Source: Silene latifolia | Taxonomy: Eukaryota; Streptophyta; Magnoliopsida; Caryophyllales; Caryophyllaceae | Length of the DNA stretch: 64,000 bases | NCBI RefSeq assembly: GCF_048544455.1 | Contig: NC_133529.1 | Coordinates: 45,733,456-45,797,455, forward strand | Direction of reading: 5' to 3' | Part shown: piece after piece, positions 1 through 11,000 of the stretch | Position numbering within the stretch: position 1 is the first letter of the stretch | How the letters are laid out: every line of letters begins with the position of its first letter | Translations under genes and position numbers: made by a program | The notes under the pieces: generated by a model | Told to the model about the DNA's origin: nothing | The model's input: the letters and a program-made list of their open reading frames with translations, nothing else | Databases searched by the model: none

Positions 1-557
1 TCTTTTTTTGTAGCTTGGATAAGACGAAATTCGCTGTACTGGAATCCGTGCGTATTGGGGTCGGGACGGGCGGATTCAGGCAGGGGAAGACGGGCGTCTT
101 CAGGGGAATCCAGGCGGATTCTAGTGGCTGCTAACCCGGGCGTCTTTGGCAGAAGACGCACGGATTGTGCTTGTGGAGGACGGCCGGATTGTAGACAATC
201 CGCTCGGATTGTACCTCAGCAATATTTCTTCTTCTTTTCTTCCCTTTTCTTCATAAAATCCTTGGGGATTTCCTCGGGGACTCAAGGATCCTTTCTCGAC
301 ATTGCTCATCTACTATAATATGTACAAAGGCCTTCTAATCTTGTCTCTCCTTGATGCTTGGTCATTGGATTCGATCAATTTAGTCTCGTTTTGCCATGAA
401 AATGCAAGATTCTTACTCCTTTCCTACCAAGGGATCAAAATCTCAAAGAATATGCAAAACAAAGAACTAAAGACAATAAATGACCCAAATATGCACTAAA
501 AAGCATGGGAACAAGGCTAATTCGGGGGCTAAATATGCGCTAATTATGGTCACATCA
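1..557 (-). mobile_element. Partial LTR of Athila-like family E (cut by window edge)
   Basis: Read on the minus strand, this starts at 557 with TGATGTGACC and matches the first ~550 bases of the LTRs at 51027 and 54079, including the stretch about a T-rich, then purine-rich segment. It carries the family's CG-rich word array at 67-210. The rest of the LTR and any internal region lie left of the window, so a solo LTR cannot be told from a full element. ORFs read through it are shadows. Confidence 0.8.
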
Positions 558-1040
558 ATGATGAAGGCATGAAGCTTAGCCTTTGTATTCGAAATAACTA
601 CCGCAAAATTTTGGTCCGGTGCTAATTACCACATTTAGTGAGTAAAAATGTCAAATATAATTAATTAGGCCCATAAAGTGGTCTTCTGAACTTGTGATAA
701 GATTCATTTCACATAAGAATGGTTGTGAATTTGTGATATCAATAATTTTGAATTATATCAGACACAATAATCATGTCAAATAGAAAGTGTATCTAGGATA
801 TAAAAAGAGTGTATCTATATGTTTAAAAAGTGTATATAGAATTTAGTAAAAAAGTGTGCATAGAATATAAAAAAGTGTATATGGAATTCCCGTAAAAAGT
901 GTAACTAGGATAGAAAAAAGTGTATCTACATTCTTAAAAAGTGTATATAGAAACCGCTTAAATAGTGTACGTAGGATTAAAAAAAGTGCATCTGAAATTT
1001 GGTAAAAAAAATATTTGACATATTTTTAGTGTATAGTACG
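558..1040. repeat. AT-rich spacer with a degenerate minisatellite
   Basis: No gene is visible. From about 785 to 1005 a short unit resembling AAAAAGTGTATCTAGGA or AAAAAGTGTATATAGAA recurs imperfectly about eight times. The spacer separates the LTR fragment from the microsatellite in front of the duplicated FAR1-like leader. Confidence 0.6.
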
Positions 1041-1051
1041 TTCTCACCGTT

Positions 1052-1065
1052 CTCACCGGATCCTA

Positions 1066-1128
<63 letters not shown>

Positions 1129-1161
1129 GGAGAGAGAAAGAGAGAGGCAAGATCCGGTGAG
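1052..1161. repeat. AT/GA microsatellite bracketed by an inverted repeat
   Basis: An (AT)n run followed by a GA-rich run lies between CTCACCGGATC (1052-1062) and its exact reverse complement GATCCGGTGAG (1151-1161). The same arrangement, with a (CT)n run, occurs at 30418-30531 before the second copy of the same leader. Confidence 0.75.
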
Positions 1162-1626
1162 TTTACCACTTTTCGTGAGTTTCCCCCGCGTATATAAGCA
1201 AATGACCTAACAAAACCCAATTATCAATTATTTGCAACAAACACACGGATCATTCCCTTCCCCCCCTTTCTCTCTCTACTTTTGATCAAAAGAAAACACT
1301 CTGTTCTTCATTTTTTTTTATCAAGTCGCGGAAAAACGTCTCAATTTTGATCAACATTTCGTTGACTCTCCACTTTTTTTTTGTAGATCCACAATTTTAC
1401 AACAAATTCACAAACTATTTTGATTAATTCAATTGAAACTATCAATTTGTTCATCAAATTTTCTCTCCGGAAACCCTAATTCTTCAAATCCAAACGAAGG
1501 TATTAATATTTCTTCCGATTTCTTATTTAATGATCGAATAACTTCAGTATTTGAATCAAATAACAAATTATGACATGATTTAGGTGTTTTTCCCGTAATT
1601 TTCAGCTTCAACGATGATGAATTCAG
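1147..1626 (+). pseudogene. Truncated duplicate of the FAR1-like gene leader and start codon
   Basis: This stretch is closely similar to 30517-31006, the 5' region of the FAR1-like pseudogene. Shared parts include a TATATAAGC segment, pyrimidine-rich leader tracts and the tandem ATGATGAATTCAG at the start codon. Similarity stops within a few codons of the ATG, and the following sequence is unrelated to the gene body. It is either a fragment left by a duplication or one end of a mobile copy. A minus-strand ORF here is a shadow; its counterpart recurs at 30809-30991 only because the DNA is duplicated. Confidence 0.7.
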
Positions 1627-2168
1627 CGAGGATATCTGAATTAGTGAGCTTACTAAGAGGATATATAGATATCTAGGCGTTTCTTAATTTGTTGGATATC
1701 TATGGTGGATTTCTTATCATTCTTTTGTATTTGAATGTTTTCAGTCCATGATTCTAGGATGCAGGTTAGCGAGCTTACCGAGAGGATATCTACCACCCTG
1801 CTGTTGAGGAGACTTTATGAGATGACGCATCTGCAGAATGTAGGGACCGGTCTAGCTTATCCAACATGATGGGGGTGGAGTAGGAGACGATAGCAGGGTA
1901 TTCCTTAGCTACGGGGTGGATCACATCTTTTGGAGAGCACCGGAAGACCGTGAGTATGGCTGCCTTGCCGGTCCGTGGGGAGCCAACTACGGGAGGCAGC
2001 TTGATGAGGCAAGGAGATGGGTCGGTGGTGAGCATGCAGCTGGAGCATATCATGGTGTGGGGACTTCATGCATAGGCGGTGGAGTGGAAATGGATGAGGA
2101 TGTGGGTGTCGACCCTTGAGCCCCGTTTTCTTCATGTTGTTTTATTTGTTGGATGTCTATGGTGGATT
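1627..2168. other. Unassigned sequence, target of element B
   Basis: It contains two versions of a TTAGYGAGCTTAC...GAGGATAT segment (about 1642 and 1764) and two versions of TTTGTTGGAT...CTATGGTGGATT (about 1690 and 2143). The second version continues across element B at 29505. Short ORFs exist on both strands, but I recognise no protein. It may be a remnant of a gypsy leader or LTR. Confidence 0.4.
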
Positions 2169-2169
2169 T

Positions 2170-3536
2170 TGTAACACCCCCATACTCCAAGTGCCTTACA
2201 AGGACCACTTAAGGCATGGGAATGCTACAATCTCGGTTACTCGAGGCAATGTATATTAAATAGAAAATAAAAAAAACGTACTTTAATAAGTGAATTTAAA
2301 GTGTTATAAGTCCAAAACCAATACTGATAAAGTAAATACAACTGTTTCTCAAAAATAATGTTCCAAACAACGAAAAGGAAGGTTTAAGACACAGCGGAAG
2401 ACTTCTAGACATCTCGTGGCAAATCAACCCAGCTATCCCATACGCATCATCTCATACCTGCTCAATACCTGCTCACCATCCCCGAATGGATCACCACAGT
2501 TTTCAAAACATTTAAACTGGGGTCAGTTACTGTTTACATAAAACATTACAACAAAAGCAATACAACAATCATCCAATCTCCATCATAACTCCACACACCT
2601 GACTACACACAAAAGTGTGTAGTCCTGCCAGAATACCCATTGCAACAAGTATTCCACACCGCCAGTAGGAGACCACATCCATTCCCACCTCAGCCCCGCT
2701 CATCTCATCCGAGCGATAACCTAACTTCCTAAATGTGCACATCCTCTCTGTGGCAGGTTCCATATAGTACGAATCAAGGGCGGGAAGCCACTCCCGCAAG
2801 TGACTCCACTCAGCCGAGGACGCACCTCGCAAACCATAGACAAGCAATCACAGCCAAACACCTTATACAACAACGATTACCAATTACCGATTCCGATATG
2901 ATATAAATCAACAACAATGATCAACTATCAACAATACAGTGTAAACGATAACCGAGTAGGGAAACCCTACCTGGAAAAAGTAACCACAAGACCGTCACAC
3001 GCAGGTACACAGTAATGTTCCTCTATGAATCCTCCTCCTATAACAGATATTCATATAATTATCACCTAATCAACATATTACACCCAAAACCCCCAAATCT
3101 ACCCAATTAGGGTTTTAAACAAACTCAACGAAACAATATAAAAATTATACAAGAATCACACCCTTGACACGACGAACACAACGGCGTAAAGAACAAGACA
3201 ATCCGACGATCCTAGCCCTTGGGATTTGTTAACAACGCGAAGAACAATGCAACGTAACTCCTTTTTCTCTCTTTGAAGGTTTTAGAAAGTGAAAAGTGAT
3301 TAAAAAGAATGACGGAACCCTTAAATATTAATCACGCGTTATTAACAAAACCCGGCTAAAACAGCCCGTAATACCAACTTACTCGATCGAGTAAGTGACT
3401 TACTCGATCGAGTGTCACACGTACTCGATCGAGTACCCATCAGGTCTCCTACTTTTTCGTATAAAAACATACTTACTCGACAGAGTAAGCCCCACTCGAT
3501 ACAGTACCCATAGATATAGAAAACCGTAGTATTACA
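2170..3536 (-). mobile_element. Element B 3' LTR
   Basis: It begins TGTAACACCC and ends GTAGTATTACA on the + strand, and aligns along its length with 28138-29504. In element orientation U3 starts at 3536. The word array lies at 3381-3505, and a TATA-like AT-rich box follows at about 3321-3330. The LTR is about 1.37 kb. Confidence 0.9.
3381..3505 (-). promoter_or_regulatory. ACTCGATCGAGT palindrome array in element B U3
   Basis: Perfect 12-nt palindromes ACTCGATCGAGT start at 3381, 3402 and 3423, exactly 21 bp apart, with different 9-nt spacers. Two decayed copies follow at 3475 and 3494. The array lies about 50 bp upstream of a TATA-like box in element orientation. A role as a binding site for a dimeric protein is inference. 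Confidence 0.7.
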
Positions 3537-3549
3537 GTCTTCCCTCCTT
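3537..3549 (-). other. Element B polypurine tract
   Basis: The minus strand reads AAGGAGGGAAGAC directly against the 3' LTR. This is the expected place and composition for the plus-strand primer of reverse transcription. Confidence 0.8.
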
Positions 3550-3759
3550 AAAAAGAACTTCATCCCCGAAGTTCAACCCATACACAAAAACAAAACACAC
3601 TATCTTAACTCCGACACAATAACATAACCAAAAACTCAAAACAAAACTCCCAACCAAAACTTAAACCGACTCAAAACAACTACTAACTGTACTAAAACTA
3701 ACATGAAACCACACTAAAACCTTATGCGGCCATCTCTAACCCCCCTAAAAGAAACATGG

Positions 3760-3960
3760 TTACGTCCCCGTAACCACACATACCTGATCAAAAAGAGACG
3801 GATACCGCTCCCTCATAGACTCTTTCGCCTCCCAAAGTAGCTTCCTCAACCTCATGGTTAGACCAAAGAACCTTAAGCTACATTGTTTCCCCATTCCTAG
3901 TTTTCTGAACCTTGCGATCAAGAATCTGTTTTGGCACCTCAAGATAAGACAAGGACTCAT
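3760..3960 (-). pseudogene. Element B chromodomain remnant
   Basis: The last third of this frame reads WEAKESMRERYPSLF, the typical end of chromovirus chromodomains. These domains lie at the integrase C-terminus and are thought to steer integration to particular chromatin marks. The upstream part is in a shifted frame, so the domain is broken. About 4000-4330 holds decayed integrase C-terminal sequence. Confidence 0.75.
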
Positions 3961-4330
3961 CCAACTCCATGTTCTCCACCTCTACCACATGTGAAGGATC
4001 GCTCACATACTTCCGTAACTGAGATACATGAAACACATTATGCACCTAATCCAAAGCCGCTAGTAACGCTAACCGGTAAGCAACCTCACCCACACGTTCC
4101 AAAATCTCATATGGTTGGATAAACTTCTGGCTAAGCTTCCCTTTCTTACCAAACCTCATAACCCCACGCATAGGAGACACTTTCAAAAGAACCTTGTCCC
4201 CAACCTGAAACTCTATGTCACGGCGATGTAAGTCTGCATAACTCTTTTGTCGATCCTGGCCGGTTTCATCTTTTGTCTATTCAACTTAACCTGTTCTATT
4301 ATCTCCTGTACCATCTGTGGTCCTGAAACC

Positions 4331-5302
4331 ACGGCTTCATCTATATCATCCCAGTAAATCGGACTCCTAAACCTCCTCCCATACAAGGCTCAAACGGTGC
4401 CATCCCAATACTCGTGTGATAGCTGTTGTTATAAGAAAACCCAATCAGGTCCAACCTATCCTCCCGCTACCACCAAACTCCATCACACAAGCCCTCAACA
4501 TTTCATCCAAAGGCTTGATGGTCCTCTCTGTCTGCCCATCTGTCGCAGGATGAAAAGTTGTACTCATCTTCAAAGTAGTTCCCATCAACTCCTGCAACTC
4601 TCTCCAAAACCGTGATATGAACCTCGCATCCCTATCTGACACTATATCCTTAGGCACCCCATTCAAATGAACCACATGCTTCCTGTAAGCCAAAGCTAAC
4701 TATATCTTGGTCCAAGTATATTTCATCGGAATAAAGTGAGATGACTTAGTCAAATGGTCAACTATTACCCATATCATGTTGTTACCCTGTTGACTACTCG
4801 GTAAACCCACTATGAAATCCATAGAGATAGACTCTCATTTCCATTCAGGTACCTCAAGAGACTGAATCTTACCTTGTGGTCATCACTGCTCTCCCTTAAC
4901 CCTCTGACATGTCAAACATCGAGCCATAATCTCACCTGTTTCCTTCTTCATCCCAGGCCATCAGAAAGTCTTCTTCAAATCGTTATACAACTTGTCACCG
5001 CCTGGATGTACTGAATATTGTGTGCAATGAGCCTTTGTCATGATCATATTTTTCAACTCCTCATCATTAGGAACACACCATCTCCTATCAAATCTCAGAC
5101 TGCCATCTATATAAATAGAGAACCGAGACACTGTCCCTTTCTCTACTCCATCTCTCCACTCCTCAATCTTAGGATCCAAATCCTGTTTCCTGCGAATGTC
5201 ATCATAAAGATCTGGCTCCACTGTCAAGTCCCCTCTAGCATCCCCTTTCGGTATCATATATATCCCCATCTTCCCCACCACATCAAAGACATAGCTGTGC
5301 AT
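4331..5302 (-). pseudogene. Element B integrase, broken
   Basis: Reading from 5302 downwards, the zinc-binding region appears first (HCTQYSVHPGGDKLYNDLKK). A decayed core with MDFIVGLP follows. The segment 4445-4693 carries SDRDARFISRFWRELQ and TDGQTERT, matching the second Asp and the Glu regions of the DDE catalytic triad. Stops and frame changes separate these blocks. Integrase would insert element cDNA into the genome; this copy cannot encode an intact one. Confidence 0.85.
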
Positions 5303-5535
5303 AAAGAATGCACACTCTTCCTGCTCAGCGCATCAGCAACCACGTTTGCCTTCCCTTCATGGTATATAATATCCATGTCATAATCCCCTATCATCTCCAT
5401 CCACCTCCTCTGTCTCATGTTCAACTCCTTTTGAGTGAAGATGTAGTTGAGACTCTTGTGATCTGAAAACACCTTAAAGGTCGCCCCATAAAGATAGTGC
5501 CTCCAAATCTTGAGAGCAAACACAACTCTACCCAA
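5254..5535 (-). pseudogene. Element B RNase H fragment
   Basis: The frame contains [36 protein letters not shown] and a terminal VVADALSRK, hallmarks of the Ty3/gypsy RNase H domain that removes RNA from RNA/DNA hybrids. It overlaps the integrase zinc-region frame by a frameshift. Sequence at 5536-5729 is the decayed join to RT. Confidence 0.85.
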
Positions 5536-5729
5536 CTCCGATCCAAATCATGTGTCGGATAGTTCTCCTAATAAGGCTTCAATTACCTAGAAGCATAGGC
5601 AATTACTTTCCCGTTCTATATCAACAAACATCCCAAACCATTCTTTGAAGCATCTGTATATACCTCAAAGTTCTCACACCCTTTAGGTAATGCAATGACT
5701 GGAGCTGTGGTCAAACGCTCCTTTAATGT

Positions 5730-6521
5730 TTAGAACGCCGTCTCACAACTTTCATCCCAACGAAACCTGTTCTCTTTTCTCATCAACGTTGTCATAGGTC
5801 TGGCTATCATAGAGAAGTCTTTCACGAACCTACGGTAGTACCCTGCCAAACCTAAGAAACTCCTGATCTGTGCCACATTCTTTGATGCTTCCCACCGAGT
5901 GACTGCCTCTATCTTTACCGGATCCACAACTACACCCTTCTTTGAAATCACATGCCGCAGAAAGGCAACTTCCTCGAGCCAGAACTCAACCTTCGACAAC
6001 TTTGCATATAGCTGATTGTCACGTAAAACCTGCAAAACTAACCTCAAGTGCTCCTCATGCTCCTCCTTTGTCTTAGAATAGACTAAGATATCATCGATGA
6101 AGACCACTAGAAACCGATCCAAAAACTGACTGAAGACCGAGTTCATCAAATCCATAAACACTGTAGGTGCATTAGATAACCCAAACGGCATCGCAACATA
6201 GTCATAATGACCATAACTTGATGTAAAAGCTGTCTTCGGTATGTCCTCATCCCGAATCTTCACCTGATGGTAACCCGACCTCAAATCAATCTTAGAAAAC
6301 ACTGATGCCCCGTTCAACAGGTCAAACAAATCATCTATCCTTGGCAAAGGATACTTATTCTTCACTGTAACCCTGTTCAACTCTCTGTAGTCTATGCACA
6401 AACTCAAACTCCCATCTTTCTTTTTCACGAACAGAACTGGTGCTCCCCACGATGATACACTAGGTCTAATGTATCCCTTATCGATCAAATCATCCAGTTG
6501 TTTCTTCAGCTCCTCCAACTC
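5730..6521 (-). pseudogene. Element B reverse transcriptase
   Basis: An open stretch of 262 codons covers most of a Ty3/gypsy RT. Visible blocks are [43 protein letters not shown], the catalytic FIDDILVYS, and [17 protein letters not shown] at the connection to RNase H. The N-terminal side ends abruptly at 6521, where element A inserted; upstream codons resume at 25463. RT copies the element RNA into DNA. The open frame over this length suggests moderate age. Confidence 0.9.
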
Positions 6522-8224
6522 TGATGTAGCTCTTAATTGCGCACATTTAGTCCCCTAATTGAACCTAATTTTGCATACTAATATAACATTTTATGGCCAT
6601 TTCATCCGTCAAATCGTTTCTATTTTGCTTTCCTAGTGCATTTTATATGTTTTATAGGAAAGGAGATAATGAGACGGAATCCCCGTCTCTCGTGCATATT
6701 CGAAAGCTTGTTGACGATCTTGAAAGGAATAGAATGAAGAGGAGGTAAGAATGATGACCAAGGATGTAGGAAGAAAGAGTATATAGAAGGATCATAGGCT
6801 TAAAAGCAAGAAAAAGGGGAACTGCAGCTCAACCCGCTCGGGTCAAGAACAACCCGCTCGAGTTGTTCCTCAACCCGCTCGGGTCAATCTCAACCCGCTC
6901 GAGTTGAGGCTCAGGATGCGCATTTTTCACTTGGGACGAGCGGATTCCCTTACAGGACCAAGCATGCTTCAGGTCAGGACGCGCAGATTTCCCTGGGAGT
7001 TGCTACTCAATCCGCGCATGTCCCTCAGGACTTGCAAAGCTCTATTCAACACTTAAGAATGTTATTTACTAATCTACCCTTGCTTAACCTAATGATGTAC
7101 CACTATATATACTCCATTTGTAATAATCAAGAGACTAAGCCCTCTTAGTGGAGGCAAAGCTTTCATTAAGAGTAGATTAGAATAGATTAATCTCAATCAT
7201 TCCACAAAATTACACATTAATCTTTCCTTAATTATTGTTCAAGTTTATTATTGGGTAATTGAAGATTATTGGGTTATTATTGGATAATTGATAACGCTTC
7301 ATCAATCAATCAAGTTTTCTTCTATTATTCTTTCCTTTCCATTTGATCGTCTTAAGTTTGGTATAATTCCTTTACTCTTTATTTCTTATTTCCTCACTCT
7401 TTTATCATGTTTATACTTGTTGTGATGATTGACACCATTGATAACATGTTTTACATGATAATAAATGAGTAGTTACTTAACTAGGATTAATGGGGGATTA
7501 GGGGAGTTAATCGTGGGATAGATTTATGCTTAATGAGTTCATAGGAATGCTTGCTTATTGTTCTTCAACTTGTGCATATATCATGTTTGATGAAATGCTT
7601 GATTGACAACCTAGCATGTTTCTCTTATCCTTTCAGCAAGGCTTGTAAGATATAAACCAACTCAAGCCTTGTTAGACCTTGTATATTGTTGAATAGGGAA
7701 AACCCAAGTCGACTTGTAGGTGTTGTAAAGTCTCAACCGACTCGGCTCCGAGACGTAAGTTTCCCTAGGAATTGGTTTATCATGCATGTAGTTTAATAGG
7801 AAGAATTAAGTCTAATTGTAGGTGTTGTAAAGTCACAAATGACTCGGCTCCGGGACCCAAATCTTCTTCTGAATTATGTGGTATGAACTAACTTAATTCC
7901 AGCAATAATAAATTGCTTGCATCTATATAACTCATTTTTGCTATCTTACCATGATTCCTTTATGATCCTATGACATTTTAGTATCCTTTATTATTTGTTT
8001 ACATCTTTATTTGCTTTATTGCTTATTTTACTTTATTGCTTCTATTAGTTTAGACTCACCAACTCCTACCCAAATCAATTATGACACTAGCATATATTAA
8101 GATAGATAGACTTAGAACCCAAAGCACACCGTCCTGTGGATCGACCTCGACTTAACCACTATCTAGTTGTTTGTTGAGATTATAAATGTGTTTGATGGAG
8201 TTAACAACGACTCGCTCACCGTCA
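6522..8224 (+). mobile_element. Element A 5' LTR
   Basis: It starts TGATGTAGCTC and ends CTCACCGTCA, is 1703 bp long, and pairs with 23769-25457. The word array is at 6830-6905, with further related words to about 7010. A TATATATA box follows at 7104-7111. Two related ~55-nt blocks in the downstream part (7706-7770, 7807-7860) are also found in the family E LTRs. Confidence 0.92.
6830..6905 (+). promoter_or_regulatory. Word array in element A U3
   Basis: Near-palindromic words CAACCCGCTCGGGT or CAACCCGCTCGAGT start at 6830, 6850, 6871 and 6891, with steps of 20, 21 and 20 bp. They lie about 200 bp upstream of the TATA box. In the 3' LTR only three words remain (24077, 24097, 24118). Confidence 0.7.
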
Positions 8225-8227
8225 AAA

Positions 8228-8245
8228 TGGCGCCGTTGCCGGGGA
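8228..8245 (+). other. Element A primer binding site (tRNA-Asp)
   Basis: TGGCGCCGTTGCCGGGGA lies three bases after the 5' LTR. It is complementary to the 3' end of plant tRNA-Asp including CCA, the usual Athila primer. The same string occurs in elements C and E. Confidence 0.92.
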
Positions 8246-8379
8246 CGGTGTTTTGTGATGAAGTTCTTATTTGTTTGTCTATTTTAATTTTGCTTTAACC
8301 TTGAGGAACTTGTTCCTCAAGGTAGTTCTTACCATTTTTGTGTAGTTTTCTTGGTTGTAATTGTTTCCTTGTCTTAGCT

Positions 8380-9651
8380 ATGATGGCTCATGACTTGACA
8401 TATGGAGTATGTAGTGGATCTTTTGAGTATTACTATGGGTATGGGGAGTTTGAGGAGCAAGTCAACACAAACCTATCTTACAACTCATACAATGAAAATC
8501 CTAACTACTACCCCAACTTTCCCCACCAAAATCACCACACCCATTATCCACAACAACCACCCACTCAAAACTCACTTTATCACCAATTCCAAATGCCACA
8601 ATATGAGCACTTTCACGCCCACGCACAACAAAAAGATGAGCCCAACTTTGACATTCAAAATATAGTTCTCCAAATGATAAGAGACTAACAAAATTTCTTC
8701 ACACAAATTATAAAGGAGAGCCAAAATAAGAACAATGTTCTCCAAAGCATTGTTACCCATGGTGAGGAGTTGGCAATTCAAATTGCCCAAATAAAGGCAA
8801 CCCAAGCAACCAATCCCCACCAATCCTTGAGTATTGACCATGAATGTGAATTTGAGGTAATGACCTTTGATGAAGAAGAAGATGTGAAGTGGGAAGAGCC
8901 AATCTACTTGAGCTCTTGTGCGTATGAAAGTGTGGTATTTGATGAGGAAGATATGAGGTTGAGTAAGCCAAATACTCTTAGCCTTTGTGAGTATGAGGGT
9001 GTGTCATTTGAAGTGGATGTTGAGGTGTTGGAGAAAGAGTTGATGAGGAGGAGTGAAATCCCTATCGATGATTCGTATGGAGATAGCGATGATGACAAGC
9101 CTATGGAAGAATCTTATGAGGAACATGTATCTTACAATGACTTATGGAATGAAGAGGAGGAATTAAGTTGTGAGATTGCCTCACTTGAGGAGCCCATCCT
9201 TGAGAAATTTGAGGTATGCTTCCATGGAGAAGATGAATGTCCCTTTCCTAGTGACTATGAAGACCTTTTCACACCCAACATGGAACCTATGATTGTTGGA
9301 GATGATGTTGTAGACCTTCTTTAAAAAGTCAAATTTTTATATAAAAGGTACTTGGTGGAGAAACACAAGAACAAAGCTATGAATGAGCTTACTTGTGGAG
9401 ACTTGGCACACACAATCACAATTCCTAACGTACCCCGTCATCAATACTATGAGAATTCTCCTTCTATTCTTGAAGGTTTGATAAATCCAAATGCTATCAT
9501 CATCACCATATTTGAGGGAGACGGGAGAGAATGGAAGCCTCCCGATGACGAGAATTTTAAGCTTGCTAATTTGGAGAGCCAAAAAGGCTATGATGAAAAG
9601 GCCAAGGTGAAGGGGAGAAATTTCAATGAAAAGCCCCTTGTGGAGGATTGA
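8380..9651 (+). pseudogene. Element A acidic ORF (gag-derived?), three in-frame stops
   Basis: One reading frame from ATG 8380 runs to TGA 9652, broken by TAA at 8686-8688 and 9322-9324. The first block is rich in Tyr, Asn, Gln, His and Pro (FPHQNHHTHYPQQPP) and ends NFDIQNIVLQMIRD, recalling the linker after the Gag zinc knuckle in Athila. The middle is strongly acidic (DSYGDSDDDKPMEESYEEH). I see no Gag core, zinc knuckle or protease. The frame stays loosely open to 9852. Function is unknown; it may be a Gag remnant or an element-specific protein. Confidence 0.55.
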
Positions 9652-9652
9652 C

Positions 9653-10984
9653 TCTATTCCATTTTGAAGTGGCCATGGTTCTATCTTTGCTTATTTGAGG
9701 ATTGCGCACAAGCCCTTGACCGGTTGTTGAGAGCATTAAGCTCCATGGACAAAGAAATTTGTCATTTGACTGATTTTAGTGGAGTCCTATCTCAAACCAC
9801 CATTTGTAATATACTTTCATTTAACATAATGTTGCATGCATTCATCGCATGAGAGATGAAAAGGAGGGGTCTCATATTTTGATTGAGCATTTTTGAAGGA
9901 AATTGATGATAATGAGAAGGTAGCAAATGTAAAGAAATGAATAAAATGGAGAATTTGGGTTTGTGAACATCTTTGTTATCATTAAAAAGGTGTTGGGTCA
10001 AAATTGCCTGAAATCCGTGCGTCTCGAGCCCAACTCGAGCGAGTTGAAGACCAAGGAAAGAAAGAATTCTTCCTGTAAGAGAATCTGGGCATTTTTCTGA
10101 GAAAACGCGCATCCGAGAGCTTCAACCCGAGCGGGTCAAAATCAACTCGAGCGGGTTGAGGCTGAACTCGAGCGGGTTATTTTCAACTCAAGCGGGTTGA
10201 CCCTGAAATTCAACTTTTTCTCTCATTTGGCTCGTGGCATGGCTATATATGCATCCTATCTACCATCTTCATCCCCTACAATGATTGTAAGAACCCTTTC
10301 TTTCCCTATCTCTCATGTATAGTTGCATTTGTATATTTACCTCATGGTTAAACCCCTTCTTCCTACATTAGCAATGGTGTTTAAAATCGGTTTAGGGAGG
10401 TTAAACCATGAAGTGACATACATCTTAGTTGATCATTTAGAATAGACTTACATTTGTAAAATATCTCATATGACCCTTACATATTAGTTAGTTCATATAG
10501 TATAGTTTGCATTGCAATATATCTCACATATTTCATATGTTAGTTGCATATAGACTTGCATTCATGCATAGTCACTAATGACCAAACCTATTCCTTTCTA
10601 CACTAGAAATAGTGCTTAAATCGGTTTGTGGATGTTTCATCATAGGTGACTTAAGCATTTAGCATGCATCATCTAGAGTAGTTTAGATTGCATTCATTTG
10701 TTATATATGTCATATAGAATTGCATTTACTTAAAGCATGCATTCATATCATTACATTTGCATTTGTACTTCAATTTCTATAAATTCAAAAATCCAAAAAA
10801 ACATGTATTTATTTTTCATTCCTACTCCTACATGTACATTGAGGACAATGTCCAAAATAAAGTGGGGGATGGGAATTTATATTCCAAAAATACATAAAAA
10901 TTGAAAAAATTCGAAAAATCCCAAAAATATATTCTTCAATTTCATGAAAACAAAATCCATAAAAACTTGAAAATTTCAAAAACC
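9653..10984 (+). other. Element A noncoding region with stem-loops and word array
   Basis: The beginning is similar to the post-protease region of element E at about 61025 (GGAGTCCT..., CAAAACCACCATTTGTAA). The stretch holds a word array (10031-10197), two stem-loop plus purine-tract modules (10365-10401 and 10600-10634), and a hairpin ACATTG-AGGA-CAATGT at 10836-10851 followed by AAGTGGGGGATGGGA. Confidence 0.6.
10123..10197 (+). promoter_or_regulatory. Internal word array of element A, opposite orientation to the LTR words
   Basis: CAACCCGAGCGGGT, CAACTCGAGCGGGT, GAACTCGAGCGGGT and CAACTCAAGCGGGT start at 10123, 10143, 10164 and 10184, with steps of 20, 21 and 20 bp. CAACTCGAGCGGGTTG is the exact reverse complement of the LTR word CAACCCGCTCGAGTTG, so LTR and internal copies could pair in the transcript. 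Confidence 0.65.
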
Positions 10985-11000
10985 AAAAACATGTTCTTTA

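Noticed and set aside
8228..8245. tRNA-like match to tRNA-Asp (also 41465 and 55792)
   Set aside because: Only 18 bases complementary to the tRNA 3' end, directly after an LTR. These are primer binding sites, not tRNA genes.
9792..10112. Minus-strand ORF of 106 codons in element A
   Set aside because: No motif, antisense to the element, and overlaps the word array. Treated as a chance frame, like other antisense ORFs over Gag and pol.
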